Shown here piece by piece: positions 38,601 through 48,730 of a DNA stretch of 64,000 bases. A program made the translations under genes and the position numbers. Position 1 is the stretch's first letter. Every line of letters starts with the position of its first letter. Source of the stretch: Camarhynchus parvulus (lineage: Eukaryota; Chordata; Aves; Passeriformes; Thraupidae); NCBI RefSeq assembly GCF_901933205.1, contig NC_044573.1, positions 36,242,993 through 36,306,992 of the forward strand. The letters run 5' to 3'. The notes beneath the pieces were generated by a model. The model was not told the DNA's origin. It saw only the letters and a program-made list of their open reading frames with translations, and made no database searches.

Positions 38601-41600
38601 CTCTTGTTCATTTGGCTGCTACAAGAAGAGACTTGACCTAATTCTTTATCTCAGCTCATTTTTTTCATCTGCTCTCTTTTCTTGAGAAGGAAAATACCTT
38701 AAATAATTAAGCTATCTAAAAGCTTAAGACTGGAAAGCAAGTGCACATCACACAGCTTCACCAGCAACTGTTACACAGAAGCAGAACAGAGGATGACAGA
38801 GAGTTTCATTTCTAAGAATGGAACTCTATCAAATGATTTAATGCTTTGCAATAATAATGCTCCCTCTTGAGAATTTCATAATTCCAGTGACGGGCTCAGA
38901 TCAGGACTCCAAACCCACTGCTCCCTGAGAAGCAGCTGCAGTAATTTCAGTTTCAAGCCATGTTGTACATTACTCCCCATTACATTACAGCAGCAACACT
39001 GAACCCAGCCTCCTCTTCCAGCTCCACAAAATGGGCACAGAGAAACAGGCTCTCCTTTTGCCACTTCCCTGCACAAGGAGGGCAACAGTAGCCCTTTCAC
39101 CATCACCCCCACCCTGCAAAAGAGAAGAAACCTCAACATGTTCTTAAAGTTATTTATGGTAAGTGTTCAGTGTCATAAGAACTACCATAAACTAACTTAA
39201 GTGCACTCTGCATAGAGTGCACAAAGCCTCCAGAACAGTGTCAGGAGAAACAATGTAATAGCTGTCCTGCAGACTTTAAAGTGCAGAAATGATAGTCCAA
39301 AAGCTAGGTAAATGACTATTTCACCATATCTATTTTCTAATATTTTACATATTTTAAAAACAGCATGAGTTACACAAGAGGCAGGAGAGAATTTGCACCT
39401 GGCCCAGTGAAACCAAGAAATGATACTGGGAGATAATGTGAGATACAGAACTACCTGTGTTCTGTAGCACAGGTATAACCACAAAAGCACAACAGATGTC
39501 TGAACTCTTCCCTGGGGCACGTTCTGATTCTTTCACTGTGCTGATGCATTTTTAAAATTTAAAAGCCCTCTTTTAGACACGTGTGAGTATGTCTCCTTAG
39601 ACGCACATAAAAATAAACTAAATCACCTCACACTATTTTATGCACCCATCTGTTCTAGCAGTAGAAGGAAGGCTAATGACAGAACTAAGTAGACAAAGGA
39701 AACTCCTCAGTGCATTATGCTGGCAAGGCTGTTCTTGTGAGGGAGGAATACATTAGGCCTCCCCCTGGAAGCTGCCCTGCATACTGGGGAATGAGATGCT
39801 GGAGAGCAGTGCCACAGAAAGGGACTGGGGGGTCCTGGTCAATGGCAAGTTGAACCTGAGCCAGCAGTGCCCTGGCAGCCAGCAGGGCCAACCCTGTCCT
39901 GGGGGTATCAGGCACAGCATCACCAGTCAGGCAAGGGAGGGGATTGTCCTGCTCTGCTCTGAGCTGGGGCAGCCTCACCTCGAGTGCTGGGGGCAGTTTT
40001 GGGTGACACAATAGAAAAAAAAGAAAGACATTGAACTGTTAGAGAGTGTCCAGAGGAGAACCATGAGGAGGGTGAAGGGTCTTGAGGAGCAGTTGTATGA
40101 GGAGCAGCTGAGGTCACTGTGTCTGTTCAGCCTGGAGGAAACTGAGGGGAGACCTCACTGCAGTTACAGCTTCCTTGTGAGGGGAACAGGAGGGGCAGGC
40201 ACTGATCTCTGCTCTGTGGTGACCAGTGACAGCACCCTAGGGAATGGCCTGAAGTTGTGTCAGGGGAGGTTTAGGTTGGACACTAAGAAAAGGTTTGTCA
40301 CCCCAAAGGTTTTAGCACTGGAACAGCTCCCCAGGGAAGTTGTCACAGCACCAGCCTGACAGAGTTGAAGAAGCATTTGGACAATGCTCTCAGGCACCTG
40401 GTGTGATTCCTGGGAATGGTGCTGTGCAGGGCCAGGAGCTGGACTTGATGATCCTTGTGGGTCACTTCCAACTCTACATGTTCTGTGATCCCTCTTAAAA
40501 TAACTAGAGCTGTTTTGTTTCAATCATCTACCCATGCACAGCTCCTGTGAAAGTACCTGGGGGGAAAAATGCAACTCTAATTGACTTCAGCCACTAACTT
40601 TTCCTTTAGTAAAGTGCTTTGGTAAACATGTGACAGTTGCCTTTAATATTCAAATTCAGCTTGTTCAACAGAAAAAATAATTATTAAGAAGTGTTGATTT
40701 ACTCCATGTAAGCTGCCTTCTTGAAGGAAGTCAAACATTTTCAGTGCTCAGAATGGTGTAATTTCAACACATGTTTAGTGAAATTACCACTGGACAGGAA
40801 CAACTTAAAATGTTATATTAACCTGGATTAAAATGTTAGTATATTTTGGCCAAGTTTATTCAAATGAAATACCCATGAAATTCTCCTTCGTGAATGACTG
40901 CACCAACATCACCTTAAAAAAAGTATTTTTACAAACTTGCTTTAGTGCATTTGCTCAACTGCGCTGTCAAAGAAAGAAAATCATGATTATACATGTCCAG
41001 CCTCAGTTATTCAACACCTCTGGTTTAAAGAACACAAAAAACAGCATGAAATCAATGTGAAAGCTCAAAGTGTCCAACAAAACTTGTTCCTGAGTTTTAA
41101 AACAAGTTCATTGTAGTGCAAACCATTAGCAACAGCAATCTGCCTTGTAAGTTACTTGCTCTGTAGGCTCCCTTCAGCACTGACATACTTTCAATGATTC
41201 CAACTGCTCTACTTTTGAAATATATCACTCCTTCATATTATACTCTCTGGGACATGATGATGGCTAGGTATGTTTCTTTAGTCACTCAAAGCCATCATTC
41301 CAGAAAATTTAGTTATGCTCCTATTTCCTCATGCTTCATATTGAATAAAATTTCTCCATGTTGGAAAGGTAACAAAAGACTTAAGTAAGTAAGCCTGATT
41401 TTGTCCCTTCACCACTTCAAATCTAGTTTAAAAATGTGTGAATATATTAAAATGCACAAACAACCTATTGTGCCCACACACCTATTAGTCTCATACAATA
41501 ATATAAAAAGTATCTTCTCACACCTACATTTAAGGCCACACTCAGCTTTTCAAACAGCAAGCTTCAACATAAGCAACTCTCAAATAAGTTTCCTGACATA

Positions 41601-44600
41601 TGGAACAGGTAGTTAAGGTTAACACCAGCAGGATTCACTTTAAAGCGCAGGCAATTTTTGCAAATATTAATGTCTTCATCTCAGACAAATGGCTGTTAAA
41701 ATTACTAACAAAGCTATTTTATTGCTTCTTTGTCAGACCAAGCAACAAAGCAGTGAATCCAGGCAGGGAGCATATTAAAATGCTTTTGGTAAGAATCCTG
41801 AATAACAGCTCCCTCCTCAGAACTTGCCCATGTCCTGATTTTGAGTTCTGGGGTCCAGTTGGGTCTTTTTTCAAGAGGACGGTTAGCAACACACCTTGAG
41901 GAAAGTAAAGGCTACTAATGCATTTGAATGGGGACACAGTGGCTAGGCTGTCCCAACTAATAAGGCAAATCCTAGGACTGGAACGTCACAGACAGGAAAA
42001 GGGAAGGACACAGCAGAGAACCTCATCCATACACAGGCCGAGATCTGAGTCCTTAGAACAACACTCAGATTCACAAACCTAAAAACAGGCAAGAGACTAT
42101 GCAACTCCCACTCCATCTCCCAGATAAGCAAAAAACCCAAACCCTAAACCACTGATAAACCAAAGCCACACTGATAGACCTTTATAAATTTGTAGGGATT
42201 ATGGCAATTTGGCTATAAGGAGAAAGCCAGTCTAGAAGAAGAGAGACAAGAGAAGGAGCAGTCAAATGCACAAATTCAGTATTTCAACTAAGACCAGAAA
42301 AGGCAGTTTTCATAAAGGAAATACTTTTTTTTTTTTTTGGGAACCAAAGGGGCAAGACAGGTTTAAGGATGTTTAATATTGTTTTCAAATAAACAAAAAC
42401 AGTGTCTGGATTTCAGCTGGAACAGAGCTAATTTTCTTCCCAGTAGCTGTGTTTTGTGTTGAGGAGGAGAATAATGTTGATAACACACGGATGTTTTAGT
42501 TGTTGCTAAGCAGTGTTTACACTACATCAAGGACTCTGGCTTCTCACCACCCTGCCAGCAAACAGGCTGGTGGACACAAAGAGCTGGGAAGAGGCACAGC
42601 AGGGCAGCTGACTCAAACTAGCCAAAGGGATATTCCATACCATTTGATGTTATGCTCAGTATATAAACTAGAGGGAAAGATGGCTGGGGACTGCTGCTAA
42701 GGAACTGGACTGTGGTGAAAAACTCCATTGTGGATCATTTGCTTTATACACTCTGATTCTTTTATCACCATCATTCATTACCATTATTTTTGTCCCTTCC
42801 TTTTCTGTCCTATTAAACTCTATCTCAAGCCCAAATTCCTTCCCCTGCCTCCCCCAGTTCTCTCTTCCATCCCATGGGGGGCAGGGAGTAAGCAAGTGGC
42901 TGTGTGGCGTTTAGCTGCCTGGATGGTTACACCACAACAACCAAGCAAAAAATTACAACATTTAAGGGCTTCATTAAAGAAATGTGCAAGCTGTAAAATA
43001 CTGAGAGTTTGAACATGCTTGTGACACTCTTAAGAGTGTTACTGTTGTCTGCCAGAGCTGCAGGGCAGAGCTGGATGTCACAACAAAGCCATTCTGCCTG
43101 CTGAAGCCAAGCACAGTCGGTTCCAACTCCTTTGGCTTGAAGCTGTCTTCACCTTCTCCCTCCTCCTCCTCCCCAGTCATTTCTCCTCTCTTCACTGGAT
43201 TAGTTAAGGCAGAAAAGAGACAGAAGGAGTTTTAAAACATGGCCAAACAGGGCAGACAAGCATCATAACAGACACAGGAGACTGCATGTGCAAGATTTTC
43301 TTTTCAGCAGCAGCGGACATGAGATAAGTTGAGTAAGGTGTTGGCTGGTACCCAAAGTTTGCATAGCAACTTCACAGAGTACACAATTGAACATCATTAA
43401 ATATAAACACCCACTGGCTCACAAAGTCCCTGAGCTACAAAACACCAGAGGCTATGACACCTCAGAAAGGCCCCAGTGCACCTGCCTCTTTCCTAGAACT
43501 CTTTTCCTAAATGTCAGCCCTAAAGGTTCTTACGTTCCTAACTGTGCTGCCACACTACGCCCTGAAACTCTGCACAGGGGAAGCTCATGTAAGGCAGCAC
43601 AAGCCAAACCAACCAGCACTCCTCAACACTGCACAATCACCTACCCTTGCACTGGCCCAAGGCAAGTACCAGTACAGCAATATAGGCAATCCAATCAGAA
43701 AAATCACTATTTGGTATTTTCCACTCTTTTTTTAACATGGCTTAAGAAGAACTTGGGCTGGTTGCCCCAAGAGGGAAATGCACTGCTTTGTTAAGTAAAG
43801 ACATCTATGCAAATGAGAGCACGTGGAAACTATTTCTTCTGGGAACAGTTTCTGGGAAGTAAAACCACAGCACATTACTCAGGACTAAAATAGTTTTGTG
43901 TTGGTTGTTCGGGTCTTTTGTTTACTTGTTTTTATTTTGCTGTTAAAAAAAAAAGCAAAACCACAACCAGCATATATCAGTTTCTAAAATAATCCTAAGA
44001 TTAGCATAAATGCAAACTGAATATATGCAAGCAGCCAAGAAAAGGAAAAAATCTTTTCAGTTAGTGCAGCACAATAATTCCACCAGTTGTTTCTACTTTG
44101 TGGTTTCCTTATGTGTAGGTAACAACATAAAAAACTAAAACAGAATCCTTATAAATTTGGAAAACTATTTTAAAAAATTGCAGCTAGTAAGATTCCATCC
44201 AACTACACAGCAACAATGTAAAACAAGGTATTTTTGACCTTGTAGGCCCCTATTACTTTGTATAGAAACAATCCCTCAACTTTCTACATTGGTGTTTTCT
44301 GAAGAAGCACCTGACCCTCAAAACCACAGTTTTATTTAGAGAACTGAGGGCATTTGGCTTACAAAATTAGACAGACTGTACTTCAGCACCACTGTTTTTT
44401 GCACTTACACTTGCCTGACAGGAACAGGTTTCCCTACATTTCCTACTGCTCCATGCCATCCTGCAGCTCTGTACTCAAGTCCTATACAACATGGCAGAAG
44501 TTACTCAGAAGCCAACAGCCATTTTGGTTACACAAAGAGCCTGTAATGCTTAGGTTCCCCTTCCTCCCCTTTTAAGGCCTCTTTTTATGTTTTTGTTAAA

Positions 44601-45652
44601 CAGACTCCCATTATTCTAATTTGAAAGTGACAGGAGTGGTGCCTAAATGTCCAGAAAATGCAAGGAGTCCAAAGGGAAGGCCACAAAAATCAGAGGTTCA
44701 CACAATCCAAGGTCAGGACTTTTGCCAGTGGCCAGTATCAAAGCTAGAAGGATGCTGAAGAACACTGCCAAAATGAGTCACTGGTTTTCTTCCTTATGAG
44801 GGAAGAACACTTATCTAAATCCTTTATAGGCAGAGAATATCATCACCATCACAGAATCAAGTCAGGCTGATTTAGATGGGGGCTTGAATTATCTCCACGA
44901 TTTGACAGGGGAAACAAAAAAAGCAACTCTGAAAACAAAGACACATGAACTCCTAGCTTAATGCAGCAGTGTATTCAACCATGAATAACTCATTCCTCCT
45001 CCATCTCTTACTGCTTTCAGCTGGTCACTGCTTTCACTTAAGATGGCTGCTCTTTCATTCTGAGAGAGGCAGGCTACATCATTCAAACTCTAGCTGTGGA
45101 TTTGTAAGGCTACACTGGAAAAAGCCAACAAATTCTGTAATTAAACTGGGAAAGAATCATGGGCTAGCTCATCTTTGTGCAGCACAATGAACTGCAATAG
45201 TAACTTAGTAAATACACAGAGAGAAATAATTGCAATGATCTCCACAGGTTAAGAAAATATTTCCTTCATCAGCTTTAACTGCAATGCTTTTAAAATAGCT
45301 GTGGTTTCGTGAGCCATCCTGTCTCCACATACTTGCACTGCACTGCTTTAGGTTCACCTCTAATTTTGGACAGCAGCCTAGTGAAATTCGAGCATGGATC
45401 TATTAATTCAAAAACACAATTAACTTGTTTTGCCATTTTTTCCACATCCAAGGAGATTTATCTTATATACTAAGTAACTCACCCCCAAGACCCCAAATCT
45501 CTCACAAAAGTTCCAACCACAGAGAAAGTCAATTTCAAAGTTGTGATTAAGGATTACGATGGCATTCTCCTTCCCGTACTTGTGGTAACTCTCTGGGTCA
45601 GTGTAAAGGGTGCAATTGGTGCCTGACCACCATTCCAGCAACATCACCATCT
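15135..45652 (-). CDS. AGPAT4: AGPAT4 (LPAAT-delta), seven coding exons, first coding exon outside window
   Basis: Exons in transcript order are 45483-45652, 37300-37461, 34969-35122, 28606-28708, 27227-27302, 21840-22038 and 15135-15226. They splice in frame to 317 complete residues ending in a TAG. The product is 1-acylglycerol-3-phosphate O-acyltransferase delta, which transfers an acyl group from acyl-CoA to lysophosphatidic acid to make phosphatidic acid. In mammals it is abundant in brain, sits in ER/mitochondrial membranes and prefers polyunsaturated acyl-CoA (family knowledge). Acyltransferase motifs are intact: NHNFEID (NHX4D; His36, Asp41 in fragment numbering), KKELSYMPIIGWMWYF, EGTRF (116-120) and LLPRTKGF. 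Two hydrophobic segments near the C-terminus (WLFWALLLLYPLFQLLINMI and LTLASFAFVIIIASVGV) fit membrane anchors. The human protein is about 378 residues, so about 60 N-terminal residues are missing to the right of the window. AGPAT3 is the nearest alternative, but the WMIGVTEI tail and exon peptides fit AGPAT4 better. Confidence 0.97.
15227..21839 (-). other. AGPAT4: AGPAT4 intron, 6,613 bp
   Basis: GT-AG intron. It holds a CA microsatellite near 20.65 kb and two moderately GC-rich stretches (about 16.1-16.5 and 17.95-18.25 kb) with no recognised gene or transposon. Many short open frames on both strands look like chance. Confidence 0.85.
20637..20673. repeat. (CA)n microsatellite
   Basis: About 18 CA units on the + strand with one CG interruption near 20662. 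Likely length-polymorphic. Confidence 0.95.
21840..22038 (-). CDS. AGPAT4: AGPAT4 coding exon 7 (C-terminal hydrophobic segments)
   Basis: A 199-nt exon from acceptor tgttctcctag to donor gtgagt, phase 0 to phase 1. It encodes DAFQEEYYRTGTYPAVPIVP, then PRRPWTLLNWLFW and a strongly hydrophobic stretch, and ends within an alanine codon. Confidence 0.96.
22039..27226 (-). other. AGPAT4: AGPAT4 intron, 5,188 bp
   Basis: GT-AG intron (donor gttgga). A-rich on the + strand (for example 24464-24495). I see no recognisable transposon or gene. Confidence 0.85.
27227..27302 (-). CDS. AGPAT4: AGPAT4 coding exon 6
   Basis: A 76-nt exon from acceptor ccgttggcag. It completes an arginine codon, then reads RIPLEDVPEDEQECSTWLHK and LYQEK, ending in phase 0. 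The donor AAG|gttgga matches consensus poorly beyond the GT. The exon is too short to stand out as an open frame; splice phase and homology identify it. Confidence 0.94.
27303..28605 (-). other. AGPAT4: AGPAT4 intron, 1,303 bp, GC-AG type
   Basis: It starts gcaagt at 28605 and ends ag at 27303 in transcript sense. Nothing else is recognised inside. Confidence 0.85.
28606..28708 (-). CDS. AGPAT4: AGPAT4 coding exon 5, followed by a GC donor
   Basis: A 103-nt exon. The acceptor ttcttcttgtag at 28711-28709 restores VSAVYDSTLNFRNNENP exactly as expected. A second AG nine bases inward would drop three residues. The exon ends GTAAG and the intron begins gcaagt. Using the nearby GT instead would break the frame into the next exon, so the GC donor is required. 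Confidence 0.93.
28709..34968 (-). other. AGPAT4: AGPAT4 intron, 6,260 bp
   Basis: GT-AG intron. It contains one copy of a short repeat shared with 36.9 kb (33933-33973), a short direct repeat/palindrome (34597-34644) and an A/C-rich tract (34690-34790). No gene is recognised. Confidence 0.85.
34690..34790. repeat. A/C-rich low-complexity tract
   Basis: An imperfect CAAAA/CCAAAA tract. Similar but shorter tracts occur at 25560-25615, 35283-35332 and 55001-55044. Confidence 0.85.
34969..35122 (-). CDS. AGPAT4: AGPAT4 coding exon 4 (motifs III and IV)
   Basis: A 154-nt exon from acceptor ttggttttag to donor gtaagg, phase 0 to phase 1. It reads FLIHCEGTRFTEQKHQIS to VQCLRNV, with EGTR (binding the glycerol-phosphate substrate in this family) and the LLPRTKGF motif. 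Confidence 0.96.
35123..37299 (-). other. AGPAT4: AGPAT4 intron, 2,177 bp
   Basis: GT-AG intron. It contains a perfect 16-bp inverted repeat (36624-36658) and the second copy of the 33.9-kb short repeat (36894-36935). No gene is recognised. Confidence 0.85.
36624..36658. repeat. Perfect inverted repeat, 16-bp arms, 3-nt spacer
   Basis: The arm AAGCCTTTTCATTCTC (36624-36639) is followed by AGA and its exact reverse complement (36643-36658). RNA from either strand would fold into a 16-bp hairpin. Confidence 0.95.
37300..37461 (-). CDS. AGPAT4: AGPAT4 coding exon 3 (motif II)
   Basis: A 162-nt, 54-codon exon in phase 0, from acceptor gtcttgcag to donor gtgagt. It reads SSKVLAKKELSYMPIIGWMW to RDYPENFW. 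The last residue is Trp, where I recall Phe in human AGPAT4; AGPAT3 also has Trp before the following FL. Confidence 0.95.
39740..40492 (+). mobile_element. CR1 LINE 3' fragment, antisense to AGPAT4
   Basis: About 750 bp in sense orientation on the + strand. It has typical CR1 blocks: agtgccctggcagccagcag, ggcacagcatcaccagtcag, tcacctcgagtgctgggggc, gagtgtccagaggagaacca, tcaggggaggtttaggttgg, gatgatccttgtgggtcact. It ends near the CR1 3' tail with tctgtgatccctctt. It covers the end of ORF2 and the 3'UTR with no intact ORF. The 5' boundary is approximate, as expected for a 5'-truncated insertion. Confidence 0.95.
42403..42939 (+). mobile_element. Solo LTR of an endogenous retrovirus (probable ERVL/class III type)
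   Basis: A 537-bp TG...CA unit. I recognise an LTR common in bird genomes by aacagagctaattttcttcc, gttttagttgttgctaagca, ccaaagggatattccatacc and atgctcagtatataaact. A TATATAAA box lies at 42660-42667 and an ATTAAA poly(A) signal at 42812-42817, in the usual U3-R order. No gag, pol or env sequence flanks it, so it is a solo LTR left by recombination. I could not identify a clean 5-bp target-site duplication (flanks aacag / accaa). Class assignment is from memory of related LTRs. Confidence 0.85.
45483..45652 (-). CDS. AGPAT4: AGPAT4 coding exon 2 (motif I, NHX4D)
   Basis: A 170-nt exon from acceptor tttgtttcag to donor gtgagt; it starts two bases into a split codon (probably Gln) and ends in phase 0. 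It encodes MVMLLEWWSGTNCTLYTDP through FGVLG, including the catalytic NHNFEID. Human has lysine where this copy has the second asparagine (recalled, not aligned). Numbering assumes one upstream coding exon. Confidence 0.96.
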
Positions 45653-48600
45653 CTGAAACAAAGAAAGAGAAATATGTGAATGCACACAGTATCTGCAAAA
45701 CCACAAAAGAGTAATGTGCTGAAAACATCAGTCACCTCAATGGCATGTGGCAAAGAAAGTGCTGTAATGAAGAACACGTAAGAGGGCTGTTTAAAACACA
45801 GCTATCTCTACAAGCTGGAAAGAGGTTTCTCAGCAGTATCCTAGTGACTATCACATGTCTTTCCTTTCCTATTTGCTTGTCCCACTATCAAGCACAGGCT
45901 TGTACTGTACACTTTGTGTTTGTTTTGCTTGGAACTTTAAGCCTGACCACAAGACTTGTGAATCAAACCTTTATTTAGCGAAATCACTCTGGTCTGGGGC
46001 ACAGGAAATTGAGGTGAGTCAGTAAAGCCAAGAAACTCTGAGAGCTCTATCTCCACAGAGATGGAAAATGAAAACCTGAAAGCAATGGCTCTCCTAAAGC
46101 AACCCATGTCTTGAGCTGGGAGTACTGTGGGACTAAATGAAAGCTGTCTGTCTGAGACTGAAAAGGAGTTAAGGGATACATCTGCCTCCTGTCAAAGCTG
46201 ACTGGAAAGTTCTGAACCAAAGCAAAGGTCTAATGTAAGGGGTTATTCTTTGTTAAGTGAAACATATCTCTCTGGTGCCACATGAATGCCTCTGCTGGAA
46301 GGATGAGATATCCAAGATGCTCTCCTGGGTAAGACAAGCCTGAAGGCACCACAAATGCTCATCCACTTCAGGGAAGAACAAAACCAGGCCAGTCTTTGAA
46401 ATACATTTTAATTCCTTTCCATTTTGGTCCCCTACTGGTCACATCTACTGACAGAAAGCATAAACCAGCCAGGAACAGGTCTACATTTCCAGCCATCATG
46501 AATAAAATTATCTGCCTGAAGCTCTTGGATAACATTGTGCTGTACACTGGAGAACAGGCATTAATGATGTGAATGAATTCTATCTAACAGTGCTACAGGC
46601 AGGCTAATAGACAATCTCTATTCAGGTAACATTACCTTAATATGATAAAATTGTGTTTATGATACAAATAAATGATTGACTTGTCAGTCCACTTGCTTAC
46701 TTCTAATCAGAGACTACTACGGCAGCAGGAGTACATTATTATTTAATGCATGCTATTATGCATCAAAACAACAGCCTGAGATGTGGAGGGAGACCGAAAG
46801 TGCGATATGCCAACCACAGAATGGCAGATTTCACTGACTGCAAACTAATTTTTCAGTGAAAACCAAAGATATTCACATCTCAGCGAGGCACCTGTGAAGA
46901 TACAGAAGCAAATATCTTTCCCCTGTAAAGAGCCGCCTTGTGAAACACACTTAATATTATATCTAAGGTCATAGATTTGTATTACATTTATACTGGAAAT
47001 AAAAGCCCCCCATTCCCCAAAACACAGCAAAATTGAGTAATAGCTGAGGGAAAAAAACCCCATCCCACACTGTAATTTTCAAACTTTTGCAGAATCTACA
47101 GTCACATCCTAGAGCAGAACACCATCACAGAAAAGAAAGGGAATTAGTGACAGGATTCAATCTTTTGCTTAACTAGGAATCCAACTAAGAGAAAAAATTA
47201 CTGCCACATGACTTTCCTCTTTTTAACACCTCCTGCCATTGAATCTATTCCCTGGGAAAGAAAATCAAAAAGCCAGAGATGACGAAGGTAAGACTGTCTT
47301 GACAAAAAAGCCAACTTTACCTCAGAAAAGTCATCCCAGTTCAAGTGTGAATTTTTTATTTATTTTGTGTTTTACTAAGGAATTTGAACAAAACTAATAA
47401 CATATCGTGAATCTCACTATACAGGTGTGCCACATGCATAGAGCTCTTCAGTTGATATATTCAGTTTCAAATACATTCCAAAAAAGCACAAGCAAAATTA
47501 TTTCAAGATGTGCTTTGATTTTTCAGGCTTCACATAAGCAGGATTTTTGTTTGAATAAATACTGCAGAAATAGGTCCCTATCCCTCACCTCACATACCAT
47601 TTGTCACTGACATGCTCCGGGAGCTGCTGCAGAAACACAGAGCAGGCACTGAACACCACTGTATGTAAAGACAGTAAATACCATCTGCCAGCCTCTAACT
47701 TCTTAACATGTTTCTTTCCCTTATCTTCCCTACTCCTTCTTTCCCCCTCTTCCTAGCCTCCTTTCTCCTTGTGGATCTCAAGCAATGAAAAGTAGTGTCA
47801 GTTTGTGCTACTCTTGCATTGTGTCACCAGCTTACTTCCACAACCTCGCAGAGAAATTTATTACCCAGCAACCTGCTGTGTGGCTCAGCCACACAAGGTC
47901 ACCTATTCACACCCTCCTCCTTCCTTCACAGTACAGAGATTATCAGAGGAAGTTTCTTCCTTTGTACACCAATCATACTGTAGGAGCAGAAATCAACTGC
48001 ATAGAGGGAAGAAAAAAAGATTCTTTTGCCCCTTTAATGAGGTTTTGGAGTTTCACTGCCACAACTGAGCTGATGAATACATATTCAACCACATCATGAG
48101 GGTTCCTACCTTTTAAGCAGTTCCTACCTTCAAAGCAATTCTTCCAGTGACACCGCCAAACAATTAAGGCAAAGGAAGGAGAAAATCCAAAGGAACTTGA
48201 AATCTCCACTCCCTGCTTTGAAGGCAGACTTCTTGCAGTGCATTACAACCAGCTTCAGAAGAAGCTGATGGCAGAGAGAAATCATAACTTCAAATGCTTA
48301 ATATGGATACTCAGTGTGCTCAGGAATTTTGAGCTTTTTTACCTCTCTGAAATAAAAAAAAACCACTCATCCTGCTCAAAAGAAAACCCCTACCTCCTGC
48401 AAGAGTAGGTAGTTTCCTTGCCCTTCACTGCACAAATCTGAGCTGCTTCAATGCCAGCACTTCCAGAACAAGTAACTAGGGAAAAAATCTCCAAGGCAGA
48501 GCTGAACTATAAGTCATTAAATGAAAAACAGCATTTAAGGCAAGAAGGGAAACACACAGAGCTTACTGAGACTTACACCTCAAAGTTTTGCAGGAATGAG

Positions 48601-48663
48601 TCATTAAAGCAGTTAACACTGTCATTCTGTAGAAGGTGCTAGTAATTCCTTTAGCTAACTACT

Positions 48664-48730
48664 CTTGATAAGGACCAGATGACCTGCTGTGGCTCCTTCT
48701 AACCTTATCCATTCTGTGATTATGCGATAA
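48664..48730 (+). mobile_element. CR1 LINE 3'-terminal fragment
   Basis: A diverged match to the CR1 3' end: gaccagatgacctgctgtgg, then ctccttctaaccttatccattctgtgatt, with a degraded repeat of the tail (atgcgat). It is a very short 5'-truncated copy. Confidence 0.7.

Larger units (their letters stand above)
37462..45482 (-). other. AGPAT4: AGPAT4 intron, 8,021 bp
   Basis: GT-AG intron. It contains the longest CR1 copy (39.74-40.49 kb) and a solo LTR (42.40-42.94 kb). The remainder shows no recognised gene. Confidence 0.85.

Noticed and set aside
44848..44880. Possible CR1 tail (atcacagaatcaagtcaggc)
   Set aside because: Only about 20 bp resemble the CR1 terminus and neighbouring sequence does not extend the match.
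47785..48099. Overlapping + strand open frames of 60-104 codons
   Set aside because: Several frames are open at once in a pyrimidine-rich stretch; no splice context or homology.
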